This document shows, in pieces, positions 35,461 to 45,043 of a DNA stretch of 64,000 nt (positions within the stretch are counted from its first letter, which is position 1; the number at the start of each line of letters is the position of its first letter). Source of the stretch: Thalassorhabdus alkalitolerans (GTDB taxonomy: Bacteria > Bacillota > Bacilli > Bacillales > Marinococcaceae). The notes under the pieces were generated by a model. That model did no database searches. It was not told the origin of the DNA and saw only the letters and a list, made by a program, of their open reading frames with translations. Where the stretch lies: NCBI RefSeq assembly GCF_042656585.1, contig NZ_JBHSPG010000005.1; one strand, written 5' to 3'. The position numbers and the translations under genes were made by a program.

Positions 35461-36910
35461 CTTTTACCCCCTCTGATTTATTTATGCCAGAACGATCAAC
35501 CAATGTTTTAGTTATAAAAAACTCCTTAATTTTCCCTCTCATTTCTTTATCCAGCATCATAAAGATTCCAATAAACAGTAAGTTAATAATAAGGGCTAAC
35601 AAAGGAATATGGTTCAAGAAATAACTGCAAACCCCTACACTGATTGCAAAAAATGTCATGTAGGGTAAAATTGCTCTTTTGGCAATAACAACCCGGTGGG
35701 GGTTGCATAACCAAAACCCTGTCAATGCCAGCATTTCAATACATACTCCTGCCAAAGCAGCCCCTATTACACCATAAGGAAGGCTGAAATAATAATACAT
35801 TACGGCTCCCAATATAACGGCAATTAACTGTACTGTCATCCGATGATTTTGGCGGGACCTTGAAGTCAAACCGTCTGCAAGGGCTATATTAACAGACTGA
35901 AGAACAAGCATGACTGAAAGGATTTTTAATGGAACAACAGCTCCAAGCCAGTCCGCCCCAAAAAGAAGGCTAATAACAAATTCAGAAAGGTGAAAAAATA
36001 TAACACACATAGCCATCCCTATCAAAGCCATAAACTTGATTTGGTTAATGTTAAGCTTCAAATGTTCAACAAGTAATCGTTGGTTATAGTACCTAAACAA
36101 AACTGGGTAATAAGCTCCAGCAACAACAAATGGAATTTGCTGCAATGCCTGCGGTATTCTATACGCAACAGCAAACAACCCAACCTCAGCCAGACTGATT
36201 GTGTTTTCTAATACAATAGGACCTAAGTGCGGCAAGATGATAAATAAGAATCCACCAATGGTAAAAGCCCCTATGTTTTGTAAAATCCCCTTATGAAAAG
36301 GGCATTTCACAGGAATTCTTATATGTTTCCTTACTAGATATAGTCCAAATAATCCACCCATCATATAGGAGAAACCATAGAGAAAAGAGATCAGGTATGG
36401 ACTTAACGAAGCAGCCATTCCAATAGATAAAGTTAGTAAAAGACAAACAGCCGAGACGATACGTATCAATCCAAAAAAATGCATTTTTTCAACTAACTGA
36501 AAATACGTGGTTCCTATGCTTTGTAATGCGACCCCTGTAACCATGGGAATAATTAAATAATAAGCTGTCTTCAGTAATTCCTGATTGTTTTGATGGACAA
36601 TTTCAATCAGCAAGAATCCTCCAATAAAAACAAACAATAGCAGTGTAAAGCGTAGCTTTATATAAGAAGACATTAATATAGGTGTATCTACTTCTTTTTT
36701 GGATCCTTCTCTTAAGACAATGCCACTTAATCCAGCATCAGTAAAATACCCCATGATCATGGCAATCGCTAATACGACACTGAATAATCCATAATTATAT
36801 GAATGTAAATAGTATGCTAGTACAATTAACGCTGAAGCATTGATTGCGCTTGATAAGGCCGTGCTGTAAAATAGATGAATTACATTTTTTGCGATGGAGT
36901 TTTTTTTCAT
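35450..36910 (-). CDS. Polysaccharide flippase (Wzx/MOP family)
   Basis: Lipid-linked repeat-unit flippase, 486 aa with about fourteen helices. Typical start KNVIHLFYSTALSSAINA and the YYLHSYNYGLFSVVLA segment of the polysaccharide biosynthesis family are present. AAGGTGG precedes the ATG. It lies 39 nt downstream of the kinase-like gene and overlaps the polymerase. Confidence 0.92.
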   Translation of the reverse strand: MKKNSIAKNVIHLFYSTALSSAINASALIVLAYYLHSYNYGLFSVVLAIAMIMGYFTDAGLSGIVLREGSKKEVDTPILMSSYIKLRFTLLLFVFIGGFLLIEIVHQNNQELLKTAYYLIIPMVTGVALQSIGTTYFQLVEKMHFFGLIRIVSAVCLLLTLSIGMAASLSPYLISFLYGFSYMMGGLFGLYLVRKHIRIPVKCPFHKGILQNIGAFTIGGFLFIILPHLGPIVLENTISLAEVGLFAVAYRIPQALQQIPFVVAGAYYPVLFRYYNQRLLVEHLKLNINQIKFMALIGMAMCVIFFHLSEFVISLLFGADWLGAVVPLKILSVMLVLQSVNIALADGLTSRSRQNHRMTVQLIAVILGAVMYYYFSLPYGVIGAALAGVCIEMLALTGFWLCNPHRVVIAKRAILPYMTFFAISVGVCSYFLNHIPLLALIINLLFIGIFMMLDKEMRGKIKEFFITKTLVDRSGINKSEGVKDGA

Positions 36911-36949
36911 ATTACCACCTTAATAACGAAATACCTGGCTACTATCTTT

Positions 36950-37585
36950 TTACTTTGTTTGGTAAATTACCCCAAGAATCCTATTATTGCTTCTTTCGAG
37001 GCTCTCCTTGGCTTTATGCAGCTCCTCTGTTTTTGTACTATTCTTTTGAACTACTATTATTACTCCATCACAACCGGCTGCCAGTACATACGGTTCAGAA
37101 TAAGGAATGGCAGCTGGGGCAGCAAAAATAATAACGTCATAAATCTCTTTCCAGTAACTAATGAGCTTGTTGACCTTACTAATTTTAAATACTTCCCCTG
37201 GATACTCTATGTTCGCCCCTGCGGGAAGCAAAAACAGACCCTGGATATTAGTTTCCTTTTCATTTTTGACCATTTTTTCCGGGTCAGTCCATATAAGAGT
37301 ATCCACAAGGCCGGTGCTATTGCTCACTTCAAAAGTCTCATGCAACAAGGGCATTCTAACATTGCCATCCACCAGCAATACCTTTTTATCCTGGTGAGCC
37401 ATGGCTGCTGCTACCTTGGCCGATATAACTGCTGTATCACTGCTGGGTTGAGGAGAAGTAATCATAAAAGATACGGATCCTTTAGACAGTTCATTTTCTA
37501 AACTTGCACTTATCACTTTAATTTGTTCGTTACTTCTGCTACCGCTCATCACATTCAATTTATTCTTAATATGATTTTTCAGCAC
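36950..37585 (-). CDS. Degenerate CpsD/EpsB-type tyrosine kinase homologue
   Basis: Homologue of bacterial tyrosine autokinases that control polysaccharide chain length, 211 aa. The family motifs are all altered: Walker A reads ITSPQPSSDTAV (no GKS/T), Walker A' LLVDGNVRMP (second Asp changed to Asn), Walker B DVIIFAAPA (Asp replaced by Ala). The C-terminal Tyr cluster is also missing (ends ILGVIYQTK). ATP hydrolysis and autophosphorylation are therefore unlikely. The frame is intact over the full length, so it is probably kept as a non-catalytic partner of the adjacent YveK-like protein. GTG start after AAAGGAGG. Confidence 0.88.
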   Translation of the reverse strand: MLKNHIKNKLNVMSGSRSNEQIKVISASLENELSKGSVSFMITSPQPSSDTAVISAKVAAAMAHQDKKVLLVDGNVRMPLLHETFEVSNSTGLVDTLIWTDPEKMVKNEKETNIQGLFLLPAGANIEYPGEVFKISKVNKLISYWKEIYDVIIFAAPAAIPYSEPYVLAAGCDGVIIVVQKNSTKTEELHKAKESLERSNNRILGVIYQTK

Positions 37586-38312
37586 TTATCTTACCTCCTT
37601 TCTTTCTCTTAGCGACTTCCAATCCTTTATTCGCCTTAGTCTTCTGACTTCGTGGCTGATCTTTTAGATCAACTTCCCCTAACACAGTGAGACCTAAGAC
37701 TTCAATTTCCTTATAGCTTTTTATAGAGTCATCGAAATAATCCCTCATTAACGCTAAACTCCCACCCATTATTAACGCCACCACAAAACCAATGACTAAG
37801 TTCAGTGCTACATTATCCACTCGTGTTAAAGAAATGGTTTCTTCTGTGTTGCTAAGAACTTGAATAGCATCCATGTCAAACGATCCGTTCATAGTTTCTA
37901 CAGTCGTTTCTGTTATAGTAGAGGCCAATCCTTTAGCAATTTGCGGATCATTATCCCTTACAACCACGTTAATGATTTGTGAGTTATCATTGTTATTAAT
38001 AGTAATCTTTTCGATCAATTCGTCATGGGGAATATTAAATTCTCCATTAATAGCATTCAAGATAATGGGACTTTTAATAAAGTCGATAGATGAAGCCAAA
38101 AGCATATCGATCTCTTGACGTTCACCGTAGTATTGTTCTTCGGTTTTCAGCTCACCAACCAACAAATAACCAGTCGCTTCATAGGTAGGTTTAACTAAAA
38201 AAATTAAGGCAAGAGCTGTCAATACAAACACACAAAAAGAAGTGATGACAATTGTTATTATCCGTCTTCTTAAGATGTTCAAAATCCCCTTGATATCCAC
38301 ACTTTCTTCCAT
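37566..38312 (-). CDS. Wzz/YveK-type polysaccharide co-polymerase (chain-length determinant)
   Basis: Membrane modulator of EPS chain length, about 248 aa. Two membrane helices (about 20-42 and 170-192) flank an extracytoplasmic coiled domain; the cytoplasmic tail is Lys-rich, as in Gram-positive kinase activators. GGAGG is 8 nt before ATG 38312. Its last 20 nt overlap the kinase-like gene. Confidence 0.9.
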   Translation of the reverse strand: MEESVDIKGILNILRRRIITIVITSFCVFVLTALALIFLVKPTYEATGYLLVGELKTEEQYYGERQEIDMLLASSIDFIKSPIILNAINGEFNIPHDELIEKITINNNDNSQIINVVVRDNDPQIAKGLASTITETTVETMNGSFDMDAIQVLSNTEETISLTRVDNVALNLVIGFVVALIMGGSLALMRDYFDDSIKSYKEIEVLGLTVLGEVDLKDQPRSQKTKANKGLEVAKRKKGGKISAEKSY

Positions 38313-38330
38313 GCTTTTCTCCTCCAAGCA

Positions 38331-39257
38331 CTATATAATCTCTACTGCAATGTTTTTATAGTAACTTATAGTGTCATGCAGTCCCTCTGATAATGTATAC
38401 ATTGGTTCCCAGCCTAATTCAGATGTTGTTATTTTATTCGATAAATAACTATCTCTTATATCTCCTTCTCTTTCTTCTGTGAATTGTGGAAATATCTCTT
38501 TATTGAAAGCTTTTGCCATCTCATCAATAATCTCAACTACTGATGTCTTTTTTTCAGTGCTCACATTAAAAACCATGTCGTCTCCATTTTCTAATGCTGC
38601 TACATTAGCTTTGGCTACATCCTTTACAAATATGAAATCTCTGGTTTGCAGCCCGTCCCCAAATATGGTCGGCCTATCCCCTTTCATTATTTTTTCTATA
38701 AATATAGCGACTACTCCGGCTTCACCATGAGCATCTTGGCGCATTCCATAAACATTTGCATATCTTAAAATGGTATAATTCAAGGCGTATAATTCTGAAA
38801 ACATCTTTATATATGATTCAGCATTAAGCTTTGAAAGTCCGTAAAAAGATATTGGTTTCCATTCATGCTTTTCATCAATAGGCAAGTAATGAGGTTCACC
38901 ATACACGGCAGCTGTTGACGCAAAAATTATTTTCTTTACTTTATATTGAACGCATGCTTTTAATACATTAATTGTTGCAAGTATATTCTGCTCCCCATCA
39001 TATACAGGCTTCGATATAGAATGTGAAACAGATACTTGAGCAGCCATATGAATCACATAATCCGGGTTTTCTTTTTCAAAAATTTGATTTAAATTATCAC
39101 GAATATCCACTTTATAGAAGGTCACGCCATTTGGCAGGTTTTCTTTTTTCCCTGTAATTAAATTGTCAACGACACTTACTTGGTACCCTTTAAGTAATAA
39201 CTCCTCAACAACATGAGACCCAATAAACCCTGCTCCTCCTGTTACCAATACTTTCAT
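38331..39257 (-). CDS. NAD-dependent sugar epimerase (GalE-like, extended SDR)
   Basis: Nucleotide-sugar epimerase or dehydratase, about 308 aa, supplying a precursor for EPS. Rossmann motif TGGAGFIGSH at residue ~7, STAAVYG with the catalytic Ser/Thr, YGLSK with Tyr/Lys, and RYANVYGMRQ. Probably UDP-glucose or UDP-GlcNAc 4-epimerase; the exact sugar is uncertain. AAGGAG lies 8 nt before ATG 39257; an upstream ATG lacks a site. First gene of the EPS operon. Confidence 0.9.
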   Translation of the reverse strand: MKVLVTGGAGFIGSHVVEELLLKGYQVSVVDNLITGKKENLPNGVTFYKVDIRDNLNQIFEKENPDYVIHMAAQVSVSHSISKPVYDGEQNILATINVLKACVQYKVKKIIFASTAAVYGEPHYLPIDEKHEWKPISFYGLSKLNAESYIKMFSELYALNYTILRYANVYGMRQDAHGEAGVVAIFIEKIMKGDRPTIFGDGLQTRDFIFVKDVAKANVAALENGDDMVFNVSTEKKTSVVEIIDEMAKAFNKEIFPQFTEEREGDIRDSYLSNKITTSELGWEPMYTLSEGLHDTISYYKNIAVEII

Positions 39258-39568
39258 GCCGTTCACTCCTTTTTTGTTTACAATATTGTTCTTCATTAAG
39301 ATTACATTTGTGCTTTATTGAGAACAAATGGACAAAAAAATATAAAATCAACATAAAAAAATAGTATTTTGTGCTATTTATAGAATGTTTTTTGATTATA
39401 TTCCTTTTTTTTAAAAAATAAAATCCTCAAAATAGATTGAATTACCAAACCACCACAAATATCCTTCTTATTTCTGTAAATTTCTTACTCTCACTCATTT
39501 TTTGTTTTCTATAAAGAACAATAAAAGGACCATCCTGTTTAAAAGTATGATGCTGGGCAATAATAAAG
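39258..39568 (-). promoter_or_regulatory. Promoter region of the exopolysaccharide operon
   Basis: Very AT-rich 311-bp interval with several A/T runs and no gene. It must carry the EPS promoter; a TTGTTC/TAATCT pair around 39300-39330 on the minus strand is only a weak candidate. Confidence 0.4.
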
Positions 39569-40558
39569 TTAATTAGTATCTCCACTTTCTCCTGGTGAGA
39601 TAGAATAGTTACTCTCTCCATTGTCTTCTATGTATCCATCTCTCATATTAGAAGATAACTTGTTTTGGTAAGAATCCTGGGTAAATTCAATGACTGCTTC
39701 CTCGTGCTCTATAAGATGAACATCCCATATTACCCCTTCAAATCTATTATCTGAACCACTGATAGATAGAACTTTTTCTGTTATATCAGATAACTGAACC
39801 TGCAAACCTTGAAACGAATTCCCTGTAACTTCATCAGGAATAGTGACAGAACTATTTAATTCTATACAGTAGACACAGCTATCCAAAGTAATATTATGGA
39901 ATCTATTTCCATTAACCCAGCTGTAACCCTCTTCCTCATCAGGATTATCAGCTTGTAAACGTATACCGGTTTCAAAGCCTACAATGTTGATATTATTAAA
40001 GTTCACAAAGCTTACATAATGATCGGCCTCTCGAGAATGAAGAGACAGACCGATTCCTTGATTGGTTCCTGTCGTATTAATAAGAGCTACATTTTCAACC
40101 TTTGTTTTTCCCCAGGACCAAAATTGTGATCTTCCGTCTAGATAAATGACTTCTGAAGAAAATTCTTCTGTGTTTATTTCGATAAAGCCGTTTGATAATG
40201 AAGAGTTTTCTTCCATTTCGATCACGCGAAAATCACCTTCAACAGATAACCTTGTATTCTCCCCTAATTCTAAAGCTACCCCCTCTTTCAATAACAGTCC
40301 TGAGTTCAATGTGAAGGTTGCATTTCCTAGTAATTTTACTTTGCCAATATTTGAATCGACTGCAAAATCTATGGCTTCTTGAAGACCCTTACTTTTGTCA
40401 TTATCGCTCTCTTCTATGAAATCATTTGCCTCAATATACCATTGATGCTCAACCTTTTCCGCTTCTCCACTGCTCGTCACTTCTGATAGTTGAAAATAGC
40501 TGAATGCACCAATGAGTAATACCAATATTGCTGCTATTATTAAAACTTTGGCGTTCAT
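39569..40558 (-). CDS. Membrane-anchored right-handed beta-helix protein
   Basis: Protein of 329 aa with one N-terminal membrane segment (residues 5-24) acting as anchor or signal, then a domain with repeated short strands and Asn/Ile/Gly turns (for example LQEAIDFAVDSNIGKVKLLG, NRFHNITLDS, GNSFQGLQVQ) like pectate-lyase-type beta helices. No catalytic residues are assignable. It lies just upstream of the EPS operon on the same strand; it may bind or trim the polysaccharide (inference). GGAGGAG precedes the ATG. Confidence 0.75.
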   Translation of the reverse strand: MNAKVLIIAAILVLLIGAFSYFQLSEVTSSGEAEKVEHQWYIEANDFIEESDNDKSKGLQEAIDFAVDSNIGKVKLLGNATFTLNSGLLLKEGVALELGENTRLSVEGDFRVIEMEENSSLSNGFIEINTEEFSSEVIYLDGRSQFWSWGKTKVENVALINTTGTNQGIGLSLHSREADHYVSFVNFNNINIVGFETGIRLQADNPDEEEGYSWVNGNRFHNITLDSCVYCIELNSSVTIPDEVTGNSFQGLQVQLSDITEKVLSISGSDNRFEGVIWDVHLIEHEEAVIEFTQDSYQNKLSSNMRDGYIEDNGESNYSISPGESGDTN

Positions 40559-40933
40559 AGTGATCTCCTCCGTCTACAATAAAACTGATAGCTAATATTA
40601 TTCTTTACAATTCTATCCATATCCTTGTTAATAATAGTAGAAATAAACAGTGAATTAGCTTGAGTAATATTAAAGAAGGGTAAAAACACTAAGGAAAAGA
40701 ACGGAGCGACATGACAACACCAACAAACCTTCCTGTAGACAACAAAGAGCAGTAGACCTTTTGAGAAAGGTTCTGCTCTTTGTTACTTCCTAATCCGGTT
40801 TTATTAATGACTACGGTTAAGCTCATTTAAAAGGACTCGACATCAGAAAAAGAAGTGGCTAATCGTTGAAGGGAGAGCTTGGCATGTGTCCCTCTATTAT
40901 TTTGGATCAACACTCTCTTGTAAATCAACCATA
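40559..40933. other. Intergenic region with the chemoreceptor terminator
   Basis: 375 bp with no gene. It holds the promoter of the beta-helix gene at its left side and a terminator at 40741-40784. Confidence 0.5.
40741..40784 (-). terminator. Terminator downstream of the YfmS-like gene
   Basis: Strong hairpin: AACAAAGAGCA pairs with TGCTCTTTGTT, and an inner ACCTTT/AAAGGT stem continues it. Confidence 0.75.
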
Positions 40934-41794
40934 TTATGGACATAAAGAGCTTTCAGCCATTTCAGCTAAATCTTGGGCCGTTTTGCTTATCTCCTGAATC
41001 GTGGCTGAAAACTCCTGGATAGATCCAGCTTGCGTGTCTGTGAGACTATTAATGTCTTGAAAAGCTTCATTTAACTGTTGAAGCAATTCTTGAATAGTAT
41101 TAGTGATCTCATTAATCTGATCAACGTTTTCTTTTGAATTTGTTGCCAGCTTGCGAATTTCATTGGCCACCACAGAAAATCCTTTTCCTGAATCACCGGC
41201 TCGAGCTGCCTCAATGGCAGCATTTAGCCCGAGTAAATTACTTTGGTCAGAGATCCCTTTGACAACGGTTGAAATTTGGCCAATCTCATCTGCGCTTGAA
41301 CTTACATTTTCCATTTGCAAAGAGACTTCGGTTACTCGCTCAGTCAGCATGACCACTGATTTATTAATTTCTTCTATAGAAGCCGCCGTCTCCTCAACGA
41401 TTGCCGAAAAGCTTTCGGCCATTTCAAAGAGCTGGTTCGCTTTTTCCAAGCTAGTTCCCATGCCTACTCCCCCTACAATATTCCCTGACTGATCATAAAG
41501 AGGGATGGCACGAGCTATCAATGGGAAACCAAACAATTCCTTAGGGACCAGAGACGTTTTTTCTTGACCATCTTTAATTGCATCGGTAACAATATCTCCT
41601 TGTGTAAGAGGGTCTCCAGGCTTTACGTTCAAAGAAAACGTTTTTGCTGGAATATTAATAATTAATTTCTCAGTATCATAAATACCTACCGTAATATCGT
41701 CTTGTACTAAACTATTTAATAATGGTGCTATTTTGACAAAAGCATCTATTAGTTCCGCACTTGTTCCAGACTCTTCTCTCACAGCTTCACTCAT
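40934..41794 (-). CDS. Soluble methyl-accepting chemotaxis-type protein (YfmS-like)
   Basis: Cytoplasmic chemoreceptor of 286 aa, the size of B. subtilis YfmS. The N-terminal ~120 residues form a sensor domain without membrane segments; the C-terminal part is a short signalling domain with the tip around LNAAIEAARAGDSGKGFSVVA. It follows the aldehyde dehydrogenase by 22 nt, the same pairing as B. subtilis yfmT-yfmS, so it may sense the aldehyde or its metabolism (inference). Confidence 0.9.
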   Translation of the reverse strand: MSEAVREESGTSAELIDAFVKIAPLLNSLVQDDITVGIYDTEKLIINIPAKTFSLNVKPGDPLTQGDIVTDAIKDGQEKTSLVPKELFGFPLIARAIPLYDQSGNIVGGVGMGTSLEKANQLFEMAESFSAIVEETAASIEEINKSVVMLTERVTEVSLQMENVSSSADEIGQISTVVKGISDQSNLLGLNAAIEAARAGDSGKGFSVVANEIRKLATNSKENVDQINEITNTIQELLQQLNEAFQDINSLTDTQAGSIQEFSATIQEISKTAQDLAEMAESSLCP

Positions 41795-41816
41795 TACACA
41801 TCTACCATCCTTTTAT

Positions 41817-43274
41817 TTAATAGGGAAATTGCCTTTGTTCATAGTTCACTGATACCCATTGCAAGGTTGTAAATTCTTCTAAACTCCATTCTCCATTTAA
41901 ACGTCCCAATCCAGATTGTTTTTCTCCCCCGAATGCAACGATAGGTTCATCATTAATGGTAATGTCATTAACATGAATCATTCCTGTATGAATTTTCTTA
42001 GCCATTTCCACGCCTTTTTCAAGATTCGCCGTGTGAACTGCACCACTAAGACCAAACTTTGAATTATTCGCAATAGATATTGCTTCCTCCTCCGTCTCAA
42101 AAGGAATGACACATACCACCGGGCCAAACAGTTCTTCCTGGGCAGCAAGCATATCAGGAGTCACATCTGCCAGCACAGTTGGTTCCACCATTCTTCCCGT
42201 TATGGCCCCCCTTACCACGGGCACAGCCCCCGCCTCAATCCCTTTTTCCACAGCCATTTTCAAATTCTCTGCTTGTCTTGTATTGATCACTGGTCCAATA
42301 ATTGTATTCGGATCTTTTGGATCTCCTGTTTTAAGTGAGGATACCTTCTCAGCATACTTTTCTATAAACTCATCATAGATTGGTTTCTGTACAAGTATGC
42401 GATTGGAAGACATACATATTTGTCCCTGGTGAGTAAAACGACTGAAAACGGCTGCTTGTACTGCATAATCTAAATCTGCATCCTTCATAATGATAAAAGC
42501 ACTATTGCCGCCCAGTTCTAACAATGGTTTTTTAAAGTTTTTTACGGCCAACTGGCCAATATGACTGCCTACTGCAGTAGAGCCTGTAAAGGAAATAATC
42601 CTTGGTATTGGATGTTCAACAAAAGCATCACCGATTTCATCAATGTCTGTTATGACTACGTTTAAAAGTCCATTCGGAATTCCTGCTTCCTCAAAGATTT
42701 TGGCGACTAGAGTGCCGCCTGTTACAGGAGAATCTTCGTGTGGTTTCAGCACTACACCATTGCCTGCTCCTAGAGCTGGGGCAACTGACTTTACGGATAA
42801 GAAAAAAGGGAAATTAAATGGGCTGATGACTCCCACTACACCTCCTGGTATCCGATAAAGTCTGTTTTCTTTGCTATCTTCCGTCGAGGGAAGAATTTTA
42901 CCTTCCATTCGTAAAGGAAAGGTAGCTGCTTCTTTAATCATATTTTTGACCAAAGAAATTTCAAAGGCTGCTTTCAGACGGGTTCCCCCTAGCTCTTCTA
43001 CAATAATTTCTGTTATTTTCTCTTCATGCTCTTTTATGTAATCTACAGCCTTTTCAAGAATATCACGCTTATTATAAGCGTTTACCTTATCCCACTCCCT
43101 TTTGGCTTCAAGTGCAGAGGCATAAGCCTCGTCTATATCATCTACCGTGGCTGCTGTAATTTCAGTAAGGATTTCCTCGTTATAAGGATTAATATTTTTT
43201 AAGAGACGACTGCTTTGACCCTGTCTCCATTTCCCACCAATAAATTGCTTTCCTAACGTCTCATAGCTTATCAT
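41817..43274 (-). CDS. Aldehyde dehydrogenase (YfmT-like, vanillin/benzaldehyde type)
   Basis: NAD(P)-dependent aldehyde dehydrogenase, 485 aa, equal in length to B. subtilis YfmT. Catalytic Cys in GQICMSSNR, general-base Glu in LELGGNSAF, and cofactor-binding SPFNFPFF and FTGSTAVG. ATG 43274 is preceded by GGAGGG. Substrate is probably an aromatic aldehyde by homology to YfmT. Forms an operon with the soluble chemoreceptor. Confidence 0.92.
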   Translation of the reverse strand: MISYETLGKQFIGGKWRQGQSSRLLKNINPYNEEILTEITAATVDDIDEAYASALEAKREWDKVNAYNKRDILEKAVDYIKEHEEKITEIIVEELGGTRLKAAFEISLVKNMIKEAATFPLRMEGKILPSTEDSKENRLYRIPGGVVGVISPFNFPFFLSVKSVAPALGAGNGVVLKPHEDSPVTGGTLVAKIFEEAGIPNGLLNVVITDIDEIGDAFVEHPIPRIISFTGSTAVGSHIGQLAVKNFKKPLLELGGNSAFIIMKDADLDYAVQAAVFSRFTHQGQICMSSNRILVQKPIYDEFIEKYAEKVSSLKTGDPKDPNTIIGPVINTRQAENLKMAVEKGIEAGAVPVVRGAITGRMVEPTVLADVTPDMLAAQEELFGPVVCVIPFETEEEAISIANNSKFGLSGAVHTANLEKGVEMAKKIHTGMIHVNDITINDEPIVAFGGEKQSGLGRLNGEWSLEEFTTLQWVSVNYEQRQFPY

Positions 43275-43494
43275 TTTGCCCTCCACTAGTTTATATTGTC
43301 GTCATTATTATCGGCTAAGTGGTGAAAGGTTTTGATAACTATTATTCCCTTTCTTTGTTTCTCAGCAAATCACTATTATAGGGACTTCACTGCATGTATA
43401 CCCATTACTTATTCTGCATTCATTAATTCATAAGCAATAACCTAGAGTGTTTTTTGTTTTTCTTGCAGGATTGTATGTACTTCTAAATCACAAA

Positions 43495-43527
43495 AAAACC
43501 AGGAACGCCTCTTTGGTCCCCGGTTTT
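43495..43527 (-). terminator. Terminator of the nitroreductase gene
   Basis: Interrupted stem AAACC..GG/CCGGTTT pairing best on the minus strand and followed by seven T residues. Confidence 0.7.
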
Positions 43528-43539
43528 GCCTTATTCGAA

Positions 43540-44133
43540 TTACGCTTTGTGGAAAAATCCCTTATCTTTTATCCAGGTCGTAACTTCACTGTAATGCTTT
43601 CTTTTTCCTGCTGGCATTTCCTTTTTGGGGTAGCCGAGATAGAGGAAGGCAAGCATTTCACCTTTTTCAGAGAGTCCGAACAGTTCATTAATCCTTGTAT
43701 TGTAGCACGCTTCGCCTGTTCGCCAGAAGACTCCAAGCCCAAGGCTATGGGCGGCTAAAAGCATGTTTTGAATAGAAGCATAGACAGCGGCGTGTTCTTC
43801 TTTCGCCATTACCCTTGACTTTTCACTCGGTTCTACTCCCACGGCAATGATAACAGGAGCCCTAAAGGGGTTTGCCTTTACTCTTTCTAATTTCTTTTTG
43901 TTCGTTTCACTTTCCGGGTCTTCCATTTCTTTAGCAGTAATTTCCGCCAGGACCTCGCCTAACGGTTCTCTGGCAGTTCCCGTTAATACAAAATAACGCC
44001 AGGGCTCTGTTCTATGGTGATTTGGAGCCCACGTACCGGCCTCTAAAACTTTTTCGAGTAATTCTTCTGGAACAGGTTTATCAGAAACTAACCCATTGCT
44101 CCTTCTTGTCTCAATTGCCTTTAAAACATCCAA
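43540..44133 (-). CDS. Nitroreductase family flavoprotein
   Basis: FMN-dependent NAD(P)H oxidoreductase, about 197 aa. FMN-binding Arg-Arg-Ser near the start (ETRRSNG), the APNHHRTEPWRYFVL segment and a LGLGVFWRTG dimer-interface motif identify the nitroreductase fold. TTG 44133 is 8 nt after AGGAGG; the ORF-initial GTG overlaps that site. It follows the pirin gene by 46 nt, and both may respond to electrophile or quinone stress (inference). Confidence 0.88.
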   Translation of the reverse strand: MDVLKAIETRRSNGLVSDKPVPEELLEKVLEAGTWAPNHHRTEPWRYFVLTGTAREPLGEVLAEITAKEMEDPESETNKKKLERVKANPFRAPVIIAVGVEPSEKSRVMAKEEHAAVYASIQNMLLAAHSLGLGVFWRTGEACYNTRINELFGLSEKGEMLAFLYLGYPKKEMPAGKRKHYSEVTTWIKDKGFFHKA

Positions 44134-44179
44134 ATGAGACACCTCCTGTTTGAGAGTAATAATATCTTTCTCTTATACC

Positions 44180-45043
44180 TTATACGGCAGGGGGACCAAA
44201 CTTTCCATTATGAAAATCACGATATGCTTCTTTAATTTCATCCATCGTGCTCATCACAAAGGGTCCGTAAGGTACAATCTCTTCCCTGATCGGTGTACCT
44301 GAGTAAACAAGAACCTTTGAACGCCTGCTGTTTGCCTTCATAATAAGATCACTCTCATTATTTTCATTCCCGTTTTCTTTAAAAGTTAAGGTTCCTGCTC
44401 CATGTTTTTTTAAATTTACAGGACTCTCTCCAAATTCTATGTCACCTGAAAGGACATAAACAAACGCATTATGAGTTTCAGGCAATTTATGAGTATAAGA
44501 GGCTCCCTCCGTCAGAGTGATTTCAGACATGGTGATTGGAACTGCCGATTGCAAAGGACCAGTTACACCGGCAACATCTCCGGAAAAAACTTTTACTGTT
44601 CCTCCTTGAAAAGAAACTACGGGAGCATCTTCAGCGTAGACATTTTGATAGGACGTTTCAGAATGACGAAGATCTCTTGGGAGGTTTAACCACAACTGCA
44701 GGGTATGAGCAATATCATTGCCCACTGCTTCCTCTGCATGCCTGGCCGACCAGCCCGCATTCATATACTGCATATCCCCCGGCTCTAAAATATCTCTTCC
44801 ACCTCCGTTATCAATGTGTTCAAGCCTGCCGTCGATCACATAGGTGACAGTTTGAAATCCTCTGTGCGGGTGGTCTGAAAACGCCCCTCTTTTAAACCAA
44901 TCCTCTGCCATTAAGATAAATGGATCAAAGTCTGCCCACCTCTCGACTGGCAGCACCCATCCTTTCTGTATGAAGGGAAAGCTTGCTTCTTCATATTTCA
45001 CATACCAGTGATCCTTTATATTTCTTTGAACAGCTTCACTCAT
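44180..45043 (-). CDS. Pirin family protein
   Basis: Bicupin protein of 287 aa. The N-terminal cupin has the pirin motif FSDHPHRGFQTVTYVIDGRLEH with metal-binding His and Glu residues, and the YMNAGWSARHAEE segment; the C-terminal pirin_C domain ends KFGPPAV. Some pirins act as quercetin dioxygenases. AAAGGAG precedes ATG 45043. A perfect inverted repeat about 35-60 nt upstream looks like the operator. Confidence 0.9.
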   Translation of the reverse strand: MSEAVQRNIKDHWYVKYEEASFPFIQKGWVLPVERWADFDPFILMAEDWFKRGAFSDHPHRGFQTVTYVIDGRLEHIDNGGGRDILEPGDMQYMNAGWSARHAEEAVGNDIAHTLQLWLNLPRDLRHSETSYQNVYAEDAPVVSFQGGTVKVFSGDVAGVTGPLQSAVPITMSEITLTEGASYTHKLPETHNAFVYVLSGDIEFGESPVNLKKHGAGTLTFKENGNENNESDLIMKANSRRSKVLVYSGTPIREEIVPYGPFVMSTMDEIKEAYRDFHNGKFGPPAV

